A stretch of DNA of 64,000 bases from Pogonophryne albipinna (GCA_028583405.1 CM053253.1:6281296-6345295); one strand, 5' to 3'; counted from the stretch's first letter, positions 1 to 11,468 are shown. Made by a program: numbers and translations. The notes: generated by a model from the letters alone, not told the origin.

Positions 1-405
1 ATTCTTTGATGTATTGATTAAGGCAGTCTCTTTGAAGTTATGTTGTCTGGCCCCTGTACCCCTTTGTAGTCGAAGCCTTTGATGTGAGTTGTTATAACAG
101 GTAGGTGCGAAAAGCCCCCCTGTGTAGGGCTTTTTGTTGTCTATTTCTTTGATGTGTTGATTAAGGCAGTCTCTTTGAAGTTATGCTGTCTGGTCCCCTC
201 AGGGTTGTCTAATCTAATTAGCCTTTGATGTTTTGCCCTTTGATGTGAGGTGTTATAACAGGCAGGTGTGATTTCACACTGGTGTGTTATAAGCCTTTGA
301 TGTTAATCTAGGTGTCTCTTTGAAGTTATGCGTGAGACTGTCTACCCCCCGCCCCCTCCCAGCCCAGGCCTCTCCCCCTTTCTCCACCCCCTTCCTTTGA
401 CTATG
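1..405 (+). repeat. Left terminal inverted repeat of a >12.6 kb composite element
   Basis: This segment is the reverse complement of 12177-12572 with only a few mismatches. It is built from tandem sub-units with recurring motifs such as CTTTGATGTGTTGATTAAGG and TCTTTGAAGTTATG, then a C-rich stretch near 345-390. The repeat is cut by the window edge, so its outer end and TSD are not visible. Near identity of the arms implies recent mobility or gene conversion. Family not recognised. Confidence 0.85.
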
Positions 406-609
406 AGGCTAGCAGATAGTGGGGGATGGAATTAGATGAAAATAGAAATATGCTCAAACTAATTAAAAAGACAGTAATTTCCACTTACCAAGTCACCTTG
501 CAAAAAAGAAAAATGGTCAAGAGACGCCTGTGACAACTTAGCGCCATCCGTCCGGGGCGCCAGTCAAGAAACGAATGCCTCAGCTGTGCGGGAGTCAGAC
601 GCCTACAGC

Positions 610-784
610 CAGAGATCTGTGCACAAACTTATCTCGTGCCCTCTTTTGATCATGTGCCCACTTCCTCACATGAGTGTGCTGGAGGAGGGGCTCTGTGAGG
701 AAGTGGCAGATTTTCCCCCCGGTTGTGTACTTTCAAATTCTAGCTCACTCGAGATGGTTTCTCCAAAATGACCTACCCCTACCT
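610..784 (+). mobile_element. Partial copy of the TTAA-flanked MITE (right half)
   Basis: Matches the right half of the MITE at 13990-14364, including GGAGGAGGGGCTCTGTGAGG and the terminal TACC-rich TIR followed by TTAA at 785-788. The left half is missing. The first part (to about 650) is mirrored in the right foldback arm near 6645-6680. Confidence 0.7.
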
Positions 785-795
785 TTAAGAACAAT

Positions 796-974
<179 letters not shown>

Positions 975-1135
975 GGCCTTTGATGTGAGGGTTAGAGATA
1001 AGCCTGGGATGTTAATCTATATGTTGATTAAGACACTCTCTGTGAGGTGAGAAGCGAGGGGATGGAGTTAGTTTTAAAAAAAGAAATACACTCAAACTAA
1101 ATAAAACAGCCATTAATTTTCACTCACTAAGACAC
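975..1135 (+). repeat. Diverged partial duplicate of the outer TIR and foldback end
   Basis: Parallels 236-500: CCTTTGATGTGAGG, a TTAATCTA-TTGATTAAG segment, a CTCTNTGAGGTGAG segment, GGGGATGGAGTTAG, and an A-rich CTCAAACTAA-type block. The C-rich stretch of the original is missing and identity is low. Confidence 0.6.
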
Positions 1136-1499
1136 CTAAAAACGTTATTGTCCTCTCTAAATTAGATGTAAGGTTTTGTTTTTTAAATGATTAGTGTTAA
1201 TTAAGGGCTATTGTTATTTTGGTTTATAAGGGGATAGGAGTTCAACTTTTAAAAATTGCACAGGATCATTCTAAGAAGAGTGAGAGGGCTAATGAGCCAG
1301 CGCCATACCTCCTCTATGCATTTTCTTGACCTGTATCTGATTTTGAAAAACTCTGGTAAGTACTTTTTATTTTATTTTATAATATCATGTAATTATTAAA
1401 TGTTTTGTTTTTTTGGTAGGGGTTAAACTAGTATATTATGTGGATAGTATATTATTAGATACTTAAAAATGTTATGTTTTTTTCTGTTTACAGTAGAGA

Positions 1500-2370
1500 C
1501 CCTGTGTGCTGAAATCTACTCACACAGAGTACTTTCATGGTAGTGGTCAGCTTTTAAACACAAAAGTGTATATTTCAGTAACTTTCTCAGAGAATTTAAG
1601 CATAAATCTGTCAAATGTTCAAAACAGCCTTGTTTCACTGAAATAGCCTCAAAATGACAAGCTGCCATTAAGAGTCAGATGCTTGACGAAATCTACTGAC
1701 ACAAAGTACTTCATGGTAGTGGTCAGCTTTTAAACACAAAAGTGTATCTTTCAGTAACTTTCTCAGAGAATTTAAGCATAAATCTGTCAAATGTTCAAAA
1801 CAGCTTTGTTTCACTGAAATGGCGTCAAAATCACAAACTGGCTGAAACTATACAGTGAATTGGAGAAATTACAGCACAGAGTTTTCTACTACGACACAGA
1901 TGGTATAATCTATGTGACAAGACAGGGGCAGTCTCCAGTACTTTCATGGTAGTGGTCAGCTTTTTAAATATAAAAGTGTATCTTTCGGTAACTTTCTGAG
2001 AGAATTAAGCATAAATCTGTCAAATGTTCAAAACAGCCTTCACTGAAATAGCCTCAAAATGACAAACTGCCATTAAGAGTCAGATGCTTGACGAAATCTA
2101 CTGACACAAAGTACTTCATGGTAGTGGACAGCTTTTAAAAAGAAAAGTGTATCTTTCGGTAACTTTCTGAGAGAATTAAGCATACATCTGTCAAATGTTC
2201 AAAACAGCCTTGTTTCACTGAAATAGCCTCAAAATGACAAACTGCCATTAAGAGTCAGATGCTTGACGAAATCTCATGGTAGTGGTCAGCTTTTAAACAT
2301 AAAAGTGTATCTTTTTGTGAGAATTAAGCATAAATCTGTCAAATGTTCAAAACTGCCTTGTTTCACTGAA
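1500..2370 (+). repeat. Satellite-like tandem units in left foldback arm
   Basis: About five degenerate units, roughly 160-245 bp apart, share CATGGTAGTGGTCAGCTTTT, GCATAAATCTGTCAAATGTT and CTGCCATTAAGAGTCAGATG. The same unit is present in inverse orientation at 5130-6340. Confidence 0.85.
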
Positions 2371-2760
2371 ATGGATAAATGTATCCGAAAATAGTGTCGC
2401 TTAAGGCGGATATAGTCCCCTGATAACTCCCGTTACACTATTTCTGACTCTGGAGGAATGTAAGTTAACTTTTGGACGAACCAGAGAAAAGGATGAAAAT
2501 GGATAAAATATATCCGAAAATAATGTCTCTTAAGGCGGGTAGAGTCCCCTGACAACTCCCCTTACAATCATCCAGAGTCAGAAAAAGTCTCAACGTTATC
2601 TTTTTTGGGAGAACCAGAGGAAAAGGGTGAAAATGGAGAAATTGTATCCGAAAATAGTGTCTCTTAAGGCGGGTAGAGTATGGGAATTGAACGATAAACC
2701 GATCACTGTCAATGAAACGCGGAGAGAAGCAGCAGTGCAAATCGTTAAGTCTATTACCTT
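2371..2760 (+). repeat. Second tandem repeat type in foldback arm
   Basis: Three units of roughly 130-140 bp containing TATCCGAAAATAGTGTCTCT and TAAGGCGGGTAGAGT. The inverted partner is at about 4850-5110. Confidence 0.7.
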
Positions 2761-3037
2761 GTATGCACTACGACACTAACTTGGTAAAATAAAATGTGAT
2801 GAATGTTGTGTTTTCAATTAAACAACTATTACAAAATGAAAATGTGTTTTATTTTTTTTTGCTTTCATATATAGTAATAGTATTGTAAACGAAACATTTA
2901 AAGTGTATCATGTGCTCTCATTGTATGCTCTGTTTTTTTTTTTTAGATGTAATGCATCTTTGTGTCAAAAACAGAGCATACAATGAGAGCACATGATACA
3001 CTTTAAATGTTTCGTTTACAATACTATTACTATATAT

Positions 3038-4731
3038 CAGGCATCCTCAAAGTCCGGACTCTGGTCCGGATCCGGACCGAACCACAACTGTCTCTGGACT
3101 CTGAGCAAATTATACTTTTCATATGTATATCTATATTATCTGTGTTATCTGCGAGACATCGCCACAACGCAACGAGTAAAAATGATCCGCCATGTCCATA
3201 GACTGCAAACAGCGCTCTGCATGTCCTGTTCCACTGTCTTTGTGTGTCCAACGCATTGGTCCAATCACATTCAGCATCCCGTCAGCGTTTTTCCCCCCCA
3301 AACAATCTGCGAATCAGAGGCACAGTAGGGCGGGTCTTCGCGGAATGCGGGTGGGAAAAATGTGTGTCTCGTCTCTTTCAACCTGTCTGAGTCAGAGCGA
3401 GAGTTTAAAAAAAAAAAAAGGCAGAGTGAGAGTTAACAGCTCATCTAGTTCCATCTGTACGGTAGCTAGTAGCCTAGTTTCACCTACCGGGGTGGCAACT
3501 GACACCCTAAAAATAGGCCTTACCACCCCAGCTGCCACCCCAGTTGGCAGCTTTGTTTTGAAAGAAAAGTTGTGGCTCATCGGACATTTATGAGAGAAAG
3601 TCTCTAATGTGCAAGTGAATGCAGCACAAGATGCATGTCTTGTAACCCCTCCCCCGGTCCTGGCGCGAGCGTGGACATATGATTGGCGGCGATTTCATTT
3701 GAATGGGACGGCGCAAAACGAGAAGCATTCGGACCCAAGCGCTGAAGGAATTAGGTATTTGCGGTCGACACTGACTGAGAAGAGACTGTCAGTTTGGCTG
3801 TTCTCAGCATTGAATCAAAACGCACTAAAGCTGTTGATCTTACTAAGTTTGTGAGGCGTTTTGCTGAACAAAATGGTAATCGCCGCATTCAGCTGTAATA
3901 GACATGTCAACTTGATGCTCTGCTCACGGATGAGCATACAAAACTATTAAGATGATGACCTTACGTGTGTAAATATATTTTTTTCTTTGAGGGGGTCTGC
4001 CCCCAAAAAACAGTTTGAAGTCCTGAGAAAGTCAAATAAGACGGTGTGTAAAACTACACTGCCCAGCCAAAAAAAAGTAACCACTTTGATTTAACTAGGC
4101 CAGTAGGTAAGGGCTTTCCACTGGATAATAACTGAAGTATAAAAGAATGCATGACTGAAGTGATGGAGACCATGTTGAAGCCAAACAAAAAGAGGAAATA
4201 ACAGGTAAAATCAAGCAAATCCCCCTCTCAGATTCCACAGCAACCAGAAGAACATAAATACTGGCTGGTGATTTGATTATTCAGCTTTGTGATGGAATAA
4301 AAAATGCACAGTGCATTTCCTTAGCTGTGGATGAGTCTACTGACACCACTGACAATGCTCAGTTGCTGGTGTTTGTGAGTTTTTATGATGAGGCAAAGGG
4401 GGAGTTTGTTGAAGATGTGTTGGGCCTGACTAACCTCAGTGGACACACAAGGGGGCAAGACATTTATCAAGCAATAATGGGAATGCTGAATGAAAGAGGG
4501 TGCAGCTGCCTTTATTCATAACTGTGCAGCTCTTACACTGTGACTCTGAGGGATCAAGCACAGACACAATAACAATGAAAACTGCTGCATACAGATTATT
4601 TTTGTTTTTGCAACCTCGTGTTAAGAATCTTGTTGCAATTGTTTAAAAGTTTGAATGACCGTAATAAACGGACCTTTGTCTTATTGAAACATTTATTTTG
4701 GACCTTTAAGATTTGTATTTGAGTACCCCTG
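3038..4731 (+). mobile_element. Degenerate hAT (Charlie-like) transposon inside foldback centre
   Basis: Short imperfect TIRs (CAGGCATCCTCAAA at the left; complement of the right end GCAGGGGTACTCAAAT) are flanked by a perfect 8-bp duplication CTATATAT at 3030-3037 and 4732-4739. An 8-bp TSD with a CAGG start is diagnostic of hAT. Removing the element restores continuous pairing of the foldback arms across the site. One transposase fragment remains (4273-4521). Confidence 0.9.
4273..4521 (+). pseudogene. hAT transposase fragment (GTF2IRD2/ZBED-type)
   Basis: An 82-codon open stretch contains SLAVDESTDTTDNAQLLVF, the conserved catalytic-core segment (D-E-S-T-D) of Charlie-like hAT transposases that were also domesticated as ZBED and GTF2IRD2 proteins. 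A full transposase is about 600 residues; here the BED finger, most of the RNase H-like fold and the C-terminal dimerisation region are absent or decayed. It ends in a stop after an acidic/Gly segment. It is a dead relic inside the hAT element, with no sign of host use. Confidence 0.8.
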
Positions 4732-5129
4732 CTATATATGAAAGCAAAAAAAAATAAAACACATTTTCATTTTGTAATGGTTGTTTAATTGAAAACACAA
4801 CATTCATCACATTTTCATAAACACATTTTATTTTACCAAGTTAGTGTCGTAGTGCATACAAGGTAACAGACTTAACGATTTGCACTGCTGCTTCTCTTCG
4901 CGTTTCATTTACAGTGATCGGTTTATCGTTCAATTCCCATACTCTACCCGCCTTAAGAGACACTATTTTCGGATACAATTTCTCCATTTTCACCCCTTTC
5001 CGCTGGTTCTCCCAAAAAAGATAACGTAGAGACTTTTTCTGACTCTGGATGAATGTAAGGGGAGTTGTCAGGGGACTATATCCGCCTTAAGAGACACTAT
5101 TTTCGGATATATTTTATTTATTTGTTTTG

Positions 5130-6340
5130 AACATCTGACAGATTTATGCTTAAATTCTCTCAGAAAGTTACTGAAAGATACACTTTTGTGTTTAAAAGCT
5201 GACTACTACCATGAAGTACTCTGTTTGAGTAGATTTCCTTAGGATTCTGACTCTTAATCGCAGTTTGTGACTTTGAGGCTATTTCAGTGAAACAAGGCTG
5301 TTTTGAACATTTGACAGATTTATGCTTAAATTCTCTGAGAAAGTTACTGAGAGATACACTTTTGTGTATAAAAGCTGAAAAGTAGATAATGAAGTACTCT
5401 GTTTTATTAGATTTCGTCAAGCATCTGACTCTTAATGGCAGTTTGTGATTTTGAGGTTATTTCAGTGAAACAAGGCTGTTTTGAACATTTGACAGATTTA
5501 TGTTTAATTCTCTCAAAAAGTTACTGAAAGATACACTTTTGTGTTTAAAAGCTGACCACTATCATGAAGTACTCTGTTTTATTAGATTGCGTTAGGATTC
5601 TGACTCTTAATGGCAGTTTGTGACTTTGAGGCTATTTCAGTGAAACAAGGCTGTTTTGAACATTTGACAGATTTATGCTTAAATTCTCTGAGAAAGTTAC
5701 TGAAAGATACACTTTGTGTATAAAAGCTGAAAAAGTAGATAATGAAGTACTTTGTTTTAGTAGATTTCGTTAAGAATCTGACTCTTAATGGCAGTTTGTG
5801 ATTTTAAGGCTATTTCAGTGAAACAAGGCTGTTTTGAAACATTTGACAGATTTATGCTTAAATTCTCTCAGAAAGTTACCAAAAGATACACTTTTGTATT
5901 TAAAAAGCTGACCACTACCATGAAAGTACTGGAGACTGCCCCTGTCTTGTCACATAGATTATACTATCTGTGTCGTAGTAGAAAACTATGTGCTGTAATT
6001 TCTCCAAATCACTGTATAGTTTCAGCCATTTCAGTGAAACAAAGCTGTTTTGAACATTTGACAGATTTATGCTTACATTCTCTGAGAAAGTTACTGTAAG
6101 ATACACTTTTGTGTATAAAAGCTGACCACTACCATGAAGTACTTTGTGTCAGTAGATTTCGTTAAGAATCTGACTCTTAATGGCAGTTTGTGATTTTGAG
6201 GCTATTTCAGTGAAACAAGGCTGTTTTGAACATTTGACAGATTTATGCTTAAATTCTCTGAGAAAGTTACACTTTTGTGTTTAAAAGCTGACCACTACCA
6301 TGAAAGTACTCTGTGTGAGTAGATTTCAGCACACAGGGTC
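5130..6340 (-). repeat. Satellite-like tandem units in right foldback arm
   Basis: About seven units with a period near 175-180 bp, complementary to 1500-2370. Unit number and indels differ between the arms, so the arms have not been fully homogenised. Open frames here are by-products of the repeat. Confidence 0.85.
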
Positions 6341-6566
6341 TCTACTGTAAACAGAAAAAAACATAACATTTTTAAGTATCTAATAATATACTATCCACAT
6401 AATATACTAGTTTAACCCCTACCAAAAAAACAAAACATTTAATAATTACATGATATTATAAAATAAAATAAAAAAGTACTTAACAGAGTTTTTCAAAATC
6501 AGATACAGGTCAAGAAAATGCATAGAGGAGGTATGGCGCTGGCTCATTAGCCCTCTCACTCTTCTT

Positions 6567-6582
6567 TGTGTGTGTGTGTGTG

Positions 6583-6635
<53 letters not shown>

Positions 6636-6636
6636 A
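6567..6636. repeat. (GT)n followed by (GGCT)n
   Basis: About ten GT units run directly into about twelve GGCT units in the right foldback arm. The left arm holds MITE plus (CA)n sequence at the corresponding place. Confidence 0.95.
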
Positions 6637-6969
6637 AAAGAGGGCACGAGATAAGTTTGTGCACAGATCTCTGGCTGTAGGCGTCTGACTCCCGCACAGC
6701 TGAGGCATTCGTTTCTTGATAAGTGGAAATTACTGTCTTTTTAATTAGTTTGAGCATATTTCCATCTAATTCCATCCCCCACTATCTGCTAGCATCACAC
6801 TCAAAAAAATGATTCAAGCCCTTCTTAGACTTGACACATTAAAAATGGTTTCACTTTACTTAAATATTTTTATTTATGAAATAAACCTAAGTATAGTTCA
6901 TTAGTGTAACACAAATTACATTAATCAATTCACTTATTAAATGTATTTAAGACAGAGCAACTCAAAATA

Positions 6970-7029
6970 AATTGTTTTCATTGGGGACCGCCCCTTTGCA
7001 CACCCCCTTTGCGCATGCGCAACATCCGT
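6970..7029 (+). promoter_or_regulatory. Promoter with NRF1-type palindrome for the TIR-enclosed gene
   Basis: A GC-rich island in AT-rich surroundings contains TGCGCATGCGCA at 7010-7021, a perfect NRF1 consensus palindrome often found in TATA-less vertebrate promoters. It lies just upstream of a presumptive non-coding first exon ending at a consensus splice donor (G|GTAAGT, 7106/7107). Confidence 0.55.
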
Positions 7030-7252
7030 TCTGTCATTTGCCGCCTTTTGTCTGACACTGACTGGAAACTGACTGGGAAAACTGACGCTGGAAAGTCTAT
7101 TATTTGGTAAGTATTTGTTTTTTCTAGTAGTTTAGAATATTCCCTGTTTCCAAGTAATGCCTTTTCATAATATCGACAAGAATATTTGAAACCACCGTGT
7201 TATATTTTGCTCCGTTTTTAGTTGGGTCTAAACAGCTAGCCTGCTAGATATA

Positions 7253-7590
7253 GTTAGCATTGAATACTGGATAGTAGAGATCATTAGATTATATTACATT
7301 AGATTTAACGTTATTGTCATTGAACACAGTACACCGAAATTCAGTTTAAATTCAACCAAAAAATGCAAAGAGTGATTAAAGTGCATGAGGTAAAGCGGCA
7401 AGCTAGCTAGCCAGATAACTGGTTTGTTAGCTAGCTTGCTATATACGGTTAGCATTGAATACTGGATAATGGAGATCATTAGATTATATTACATTAGATT
7501 TAACGTTATTGTCATTGAACACAGTACACCGAAATTCAGTTTAAATTCAACCAAAAAATGCAAAGAGTAATTCAAGTGAATGAGGTAACA
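7253..7590 (-). repeat. Tandem duplicate of a LINE 3' end
   Basis: About 145 bp (7253-7400) is repeated nearly exactly at 7444-7590. On the minus strand each unit ends CAATGACAATAACG followed by TAATC/TAATG-type tandem bases, the pattern of a teleost LINE 3' end with a short tandem tail. It lies in intron 1 of the TIR-enclosed gene; intron sequence at 7590-7877 shows nothing else recognisable. Confidence 0.6.
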
Positions 7591-7877
7591 GTATAGGAGG
7601 CAGAGCCTGCATGCAGCCCAGCAAGGGCTGCCATTTTCTATCATAAAGCTCAGCAGGTCTGTCCATCTCTCTCCTGGCCTTAGTGCAGGCAGGCAGAGGA
7701 GGACAGGCGGAGCCACTCGTTTCTGTAGGAGTTCAGTTGAGTTTAGTTTTTCCATCACAATATCAGCCTTCATCTCTAATAAAAAATAAAATTGCTAGCT
7801 AGTTAATAAAGTTTATTTTAATGCCCTATGCAACTATTCAACAAAAACAAATATTCATGTTTTATTTAAATCATTAA

Positions 7878-9031
7878 AGGTGGGGTAGGTAAGTTTCAGA
7901 AACCGGCTCGAGTGCACTAAAATTTGAAAGTACACAGCCGAAAAGAATCCGCCCCTTCCTTCAGACTTCCTTACAGAGCACCTCCTCCAACACACATGAA
8001 CGCGCACATGACTTAGGTTGGCTATATAGTTCAGGGGAATTGTAAACCATACAAAACCTGTCCAAGAGAAAAAGAGCGACCACGGCGTCAAATTTCAACT
8101 CGGTGTGTATGGGGGTTATTCCCTATCTTTATTCAAGAGCGTGGTATATACATTTGAGAGCATACTTTATTGATTTCCTTCACTCAAACCCTGTCATCGC
8201 ACCAAAGACAAACCAAAGAGTAACCGCCCTTACGGGACGCTGTAATAAGTAAAACGAACGCACCCGCAAGGACACCTGGCCTCCTATTGGTTGAGGGATT
8301 TTGACAGGATTGTTGCACAAAAGTTTCGAGCGCGCAGAGAATAAATCTGAGAGCAGAAAAAATCTGTAAGCAGCAATATATCTGAGTGCAAGCGTACAGT
8401 TTGAGCAGAAGCAGAGCAAATCTAAGTGCAAGCAGGCACTATTTGAGTGCGAGGACAGGGTTTGAGGGAAATAAATACATAAAGTATGCTCTCAAATTTA
8501 AATACCACGCTCTTGAATAAAGATAGGGAATAACCCCCATAGGTGTGTTGCATCAGTTGTCGCCATCGTTGAAAAGCAACTCCGATATTGACTCTGGTTT
8601 GAATTCTCCTAGTTTCCACTTTGTTTTTGTTCCTAATTTGCTCCGTTACATTATTTCTTTTGCCACCAGTAGACGATGTTGAACCTAACTCTGCCATGGT
8701 GAAAGTGGCCGCCTGTTGCTGGCGAGTCATTGAAGTACTGCTGCAATGCACGCCCAATGACGGCACGCCCAATGAGGGCACGAGATACATTTGTGCGTGC
8801 ACGAGATGGAAGGCTGACAGACAGGGCGGCAATCCAATCCGTTTAGCCGGCCCGGCTAAACGGATTGGTCGTACTTTTTACAGTATTACGGCTTCCACAG
8901 ATGAAATTTTTTTATGGATTTTTTGTCAAAGCACTTAAGATATGCATTGCTATCGGGATGTTAAGAGCATTCCATGGAATATAACAAAAAGTGTATCTCG
9001 AGCCGGTTTCTCAAACTTACCTACCCCCCCT
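7878..9031 (-). mobile_element. TTAA-flanked MITE, long copy
   Basis: Terminal GGTGGGGTAGGTAAGTTT at the left and its complement at the right, with TTAA on both sides (7874-7877, 9032-9035). It is the longest copy of the family that recurs at 13990, 34227 and 56688, and is in opposite orientation. It carries 8548-8780, absent from the others, and is interrupted by 8108-8541. TTAA duplication with AGG termini suggests Kolobok-like ancestry; no transposase is seen. Confidence 0.8.
8108..8541. mobile_element. Non-autonomous TIR element nested in MITE
   Basis: Long TIRs (TATGGGGGTTATTCCCTATC at 8108, complement ending at 8541) pair over about 60 bp. A 6-bp repeat GGTGTG flanks it (8102-8107, 8542-8547). 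The interior has recurring CTGAGTGCAAGC/CTAAGTGCAAGC motifs but no ORF of note. Superfamily not assigned. Confidence 0.8.
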
Positions 9032-9253
9032 TTAAGTAATAATAATTTGATATGCTTTATCAATATATGTCCATTATACGCAATTTAACTGTTGCTTTAT
9101 AAAAAATGTCTACTAGACTCTTAATTTTAAAGTGTGATCTGTTATCGTTTTTTTTGGGTTGTGCAATCTTAGGCAATTATGTGTTGTCTGTGAAAATTCA
9201 AATTTATAAGCATTTTAATCACACCTCTAATATATTTATGTTGTCTTTTGCAG

Positions 9254-9486
9254 TTTGATCAGCATTAACAAGCACCTTGGGGCAACCTCTTATTTATGGT
9301 AAGTACGCTGCTACTTTCACAATACTTGCACAAGCTGATCTGTTTTTGAGGATCACAACATCACCACTTCAATCAAAGTTCATGTGGCAGCTGGACCACT
9401 TCCCAGACAAGCTCTTGAAGATCTTCAAGACCAAAGGAGGTCTGAAGGGGCACACAATCAAGGAAGCCCTTGCAATATCAGATTCG
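9254..9486 (+). CDS. Exon 2 of the TIR-enclosed gene
   Basis: Acceptor TCTTTTGCAG at 9244-9253 and donor TCG|GTTAGT at 9486/9487. The ATG at 9277 gives a frame with KFMWQLDHFPDKLLKIF and KTKGGLKGHTIKEAL, ending in phase 0. An alternative donor G|GTAAGT at 9298/9299 would shorten it to a 45-nt leader, but no good acceptor follows closely, so I prefer the long form. The true start may lie in a lost upstream exon. Confidence 0.55.
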
Positions 9487-9729
9487 GTTAGTATAAATGC
9501 ATAGAACATCGTTTTTCACTGTATTGTTTTTGTCCATGCTCATATGAACACATTTAAGAAATTGTCTGCTTTTATAGTGTTTTTAAGGCAATAGCTTATT
9601 GTGGAAATTTAGGGAAAAGGAGTCCTGCTTAGGGACACACAACAGATACAGCCCTCTACTTTGTAGACTACCTGCTCTGTTGCACATGCATTGTGCTTAA
9701 TTGTCTTTGATTTATCGCCCCTGCTTTAG

Positions 9730-9823
9730 TTTGAAAACATCCACATCAAGAGGGGGTGCATCCTGCGAAGCATCGCGATCTACCTCAACGAGGATCCAGA
9801 CTCTTTTTTTTAAGGAGTATCAG
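9730..9823 (+). CDS. Exon 3 of the TIR-enclosed gene, with +1 T
   Basis: Acceptor CTTTAG at 9724-9729 and donor CAG|GTATGT at 9823/9824. It encodes a His/Lys/Arg stretch (HIKRGCILRSIAIYLNEDPD). The exon is 94 nt; removing one T from the run at 9804-9811 gives 93 nt and restores phase-0 joining to exon 4. As written, TAA follows the two Phe codons. Confidence 0.65.
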
Positions 9824-9964
9824 GTATGTTTATCACAATATGTTTTCAATGTAGTGGTTAACAGTGTTACCCACAATTATAACCACCATTACTTACATTT
9901 ATAATAAGAAAATTCTATGGCACACAACCCTATCCCTGCTTACATCTGTGTTATCACATATCAT

Positions 9965-10640
9965 AAATACATGCAGAAATATATAAATCTATACATTAAT
10001 ATAGGAATGAATATATGTAAGAATGAATAAATACAGAAATAAATAAAAAATAATAAATAGATACAGAAGTAATTTCATCGGGCAAGTGTTAAAATAAATA
10101 TAGAAAAAAGTGAATTAATACATTTATACAGGTATAAATACATCTATAAATTAACATAGGAATACAATTGATAAATACAGATATAAATAAAAGCAAATGT
10201 GAATTAAAACATGAATATATCTGGAAATAAATACAAATAATAAATGAATGCTGAAATAAATATTTACATTTATTTATATCTATAAATGAATAAATAAATA
10301 AATATGGACATGAATACATATGTAAGAACTTATTAATAATTAAATACATAAATAAAATAATAAATAAATGCTGAAATACAGAAATATATTAATCAATAGA
10401 TTCATGTTTAAAAAGGTATGTGAATGCAGCAATTAATAAATTGTTAAAGGAATAATTACATAATCACATAAATCAAGGAAATAAATTATTAAAGAATAAA
10501 TAATCAAATACATATCGAAATAAGTAGGTAAATGCATAATTAACTACAGAAATAACAACAAATTACATGATTAAGTAGGGATGTAAACAAATAACTAAAT
10601 ACCTGAATGAATAAATAAGATAAAGTTGATAATCAAACGG
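9965..10640. repeat. AT-rich degenerate AATA/CATA tract in intron 3
   Basis: Low-complexity DNA dominated by AAATAAATAC-type words without a fixed period. Open frames here are compositional artefacts. Confidence 0.85.
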
Positions 10641-10729
10641 AACATACAGGAATATATCTTTATAACTTAATTATGTAAACATTTTCTTACAAGCTTAATT
10701 TAGTTCTGTGTTGGAGGTCCTAACCTTAG

Positions 10730-11019
10730 CCCTCTGGTATCACTCTGGACATTTTTGTCCAAATTGGTAATTTTTCACGTCAGATTTGGCTTTAATGATT
10801 TTGTGTTTTTCTAGATACTTTTTGGAATTTCAATTTTTCTAATCGGTCTCGAATACACTGTACAAATTACCCTAATTATCCATTTAAAAAATGTTCCCAC
10901 ACTTCCCAAAAAGTGTGGGGGAAAAATATTTAAAATATAATATTTTTATCATATCATTTTATCATTCAAGTTTTTGAAAGTGGACAAATAGGGTAGTACA
11001 TTTGAGTGATACCAGAGGG
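10730..11019. mobile_element. Small piggyBac-like MITE in intron 3
   Basis: TIR CCCTCTGGTATCACTC at 10730 with the exact complement ending at 11019, flanked on both sides by TTAG (10726-10729, 11020-11023). CCCT termini and a 4-bp TTAA-like target are piggyBac-like. The interior is AT-rich and non-coding. Confidence 0.75.
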
Positions 11020-11159
11020 TTAGTCTAAAACTGTTTTGATCAATTAGGAGAGCCACATAAGTAAATCTGCTTCTATGAAATGCAGTTGCAATGAAAATGT
11101 TTTATGGTGAATTCAGGTTTTAGTTAACACATGTGTTGTATGTTTGTGTCTTTGTTCAG

Positions 11160-11468
11160 GCCTCTGCCTCTGAAGATGCCAAGAGGGACATGGCAAACAC
11201 AGTCATGGGCATATACACACTTCAAAGAGATGTGGATGGGCAGCCAGAGGACGTGGGAATAGTCATCGAAGGCAATATAGTCATGGACAACTTGGGCAGC
11301 GTAATTGTGGGGTTTGTCATGCTATTGGGACTTATTTATGCCCTGGATTTGAGCTTTCCGGACAACCTCAAACACACCTTCGAGTTCATGCAGAAGGTAG
11401 TGATGAATCTGGATGGGCACAAGCTGAATGGTAAAATCGAAAGTCTGAAGATCAAGTTGTTGGATTGA
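11160..11468 (+). CDS. Exon 4 (terminal) of the TIR-enclosed gene
   Basis: Acceptor TTTGTTCAG at 11151-11159, then 102 codons open to TGA at 11466-11468. Order of motifs: acidic start (ASASEDAKRDM), NTVMGIYTLQ, PEDVGIVIEG, a hydrophobic stretch around GFVMLLGLIYAL, then an amphipathic C-terminus ending KIESLKIKLLD. Intact frame and conserved family motifs support real coding ancestry. AATAAA follows about 405 bp downstream. Confidence 0.75.
   Translation, partial: ASASEDAKRDMANTVMGIYTLQRDVDGQPEDVGIVIEGNIVMDNLGSVIVGFVMLLGLIYALDLSFPDNLKHTFEFMQKVVMNLDGHKLNGKIESLKIKLLD

Noticed and set aside
1500..6340. CRISPR-like array of regularly spaced repeats
   Set aside because: Units are 160-245 bp, degenerate, lack unique spacers, and mirror each other in foldback arms of a eukaryotic transposon.
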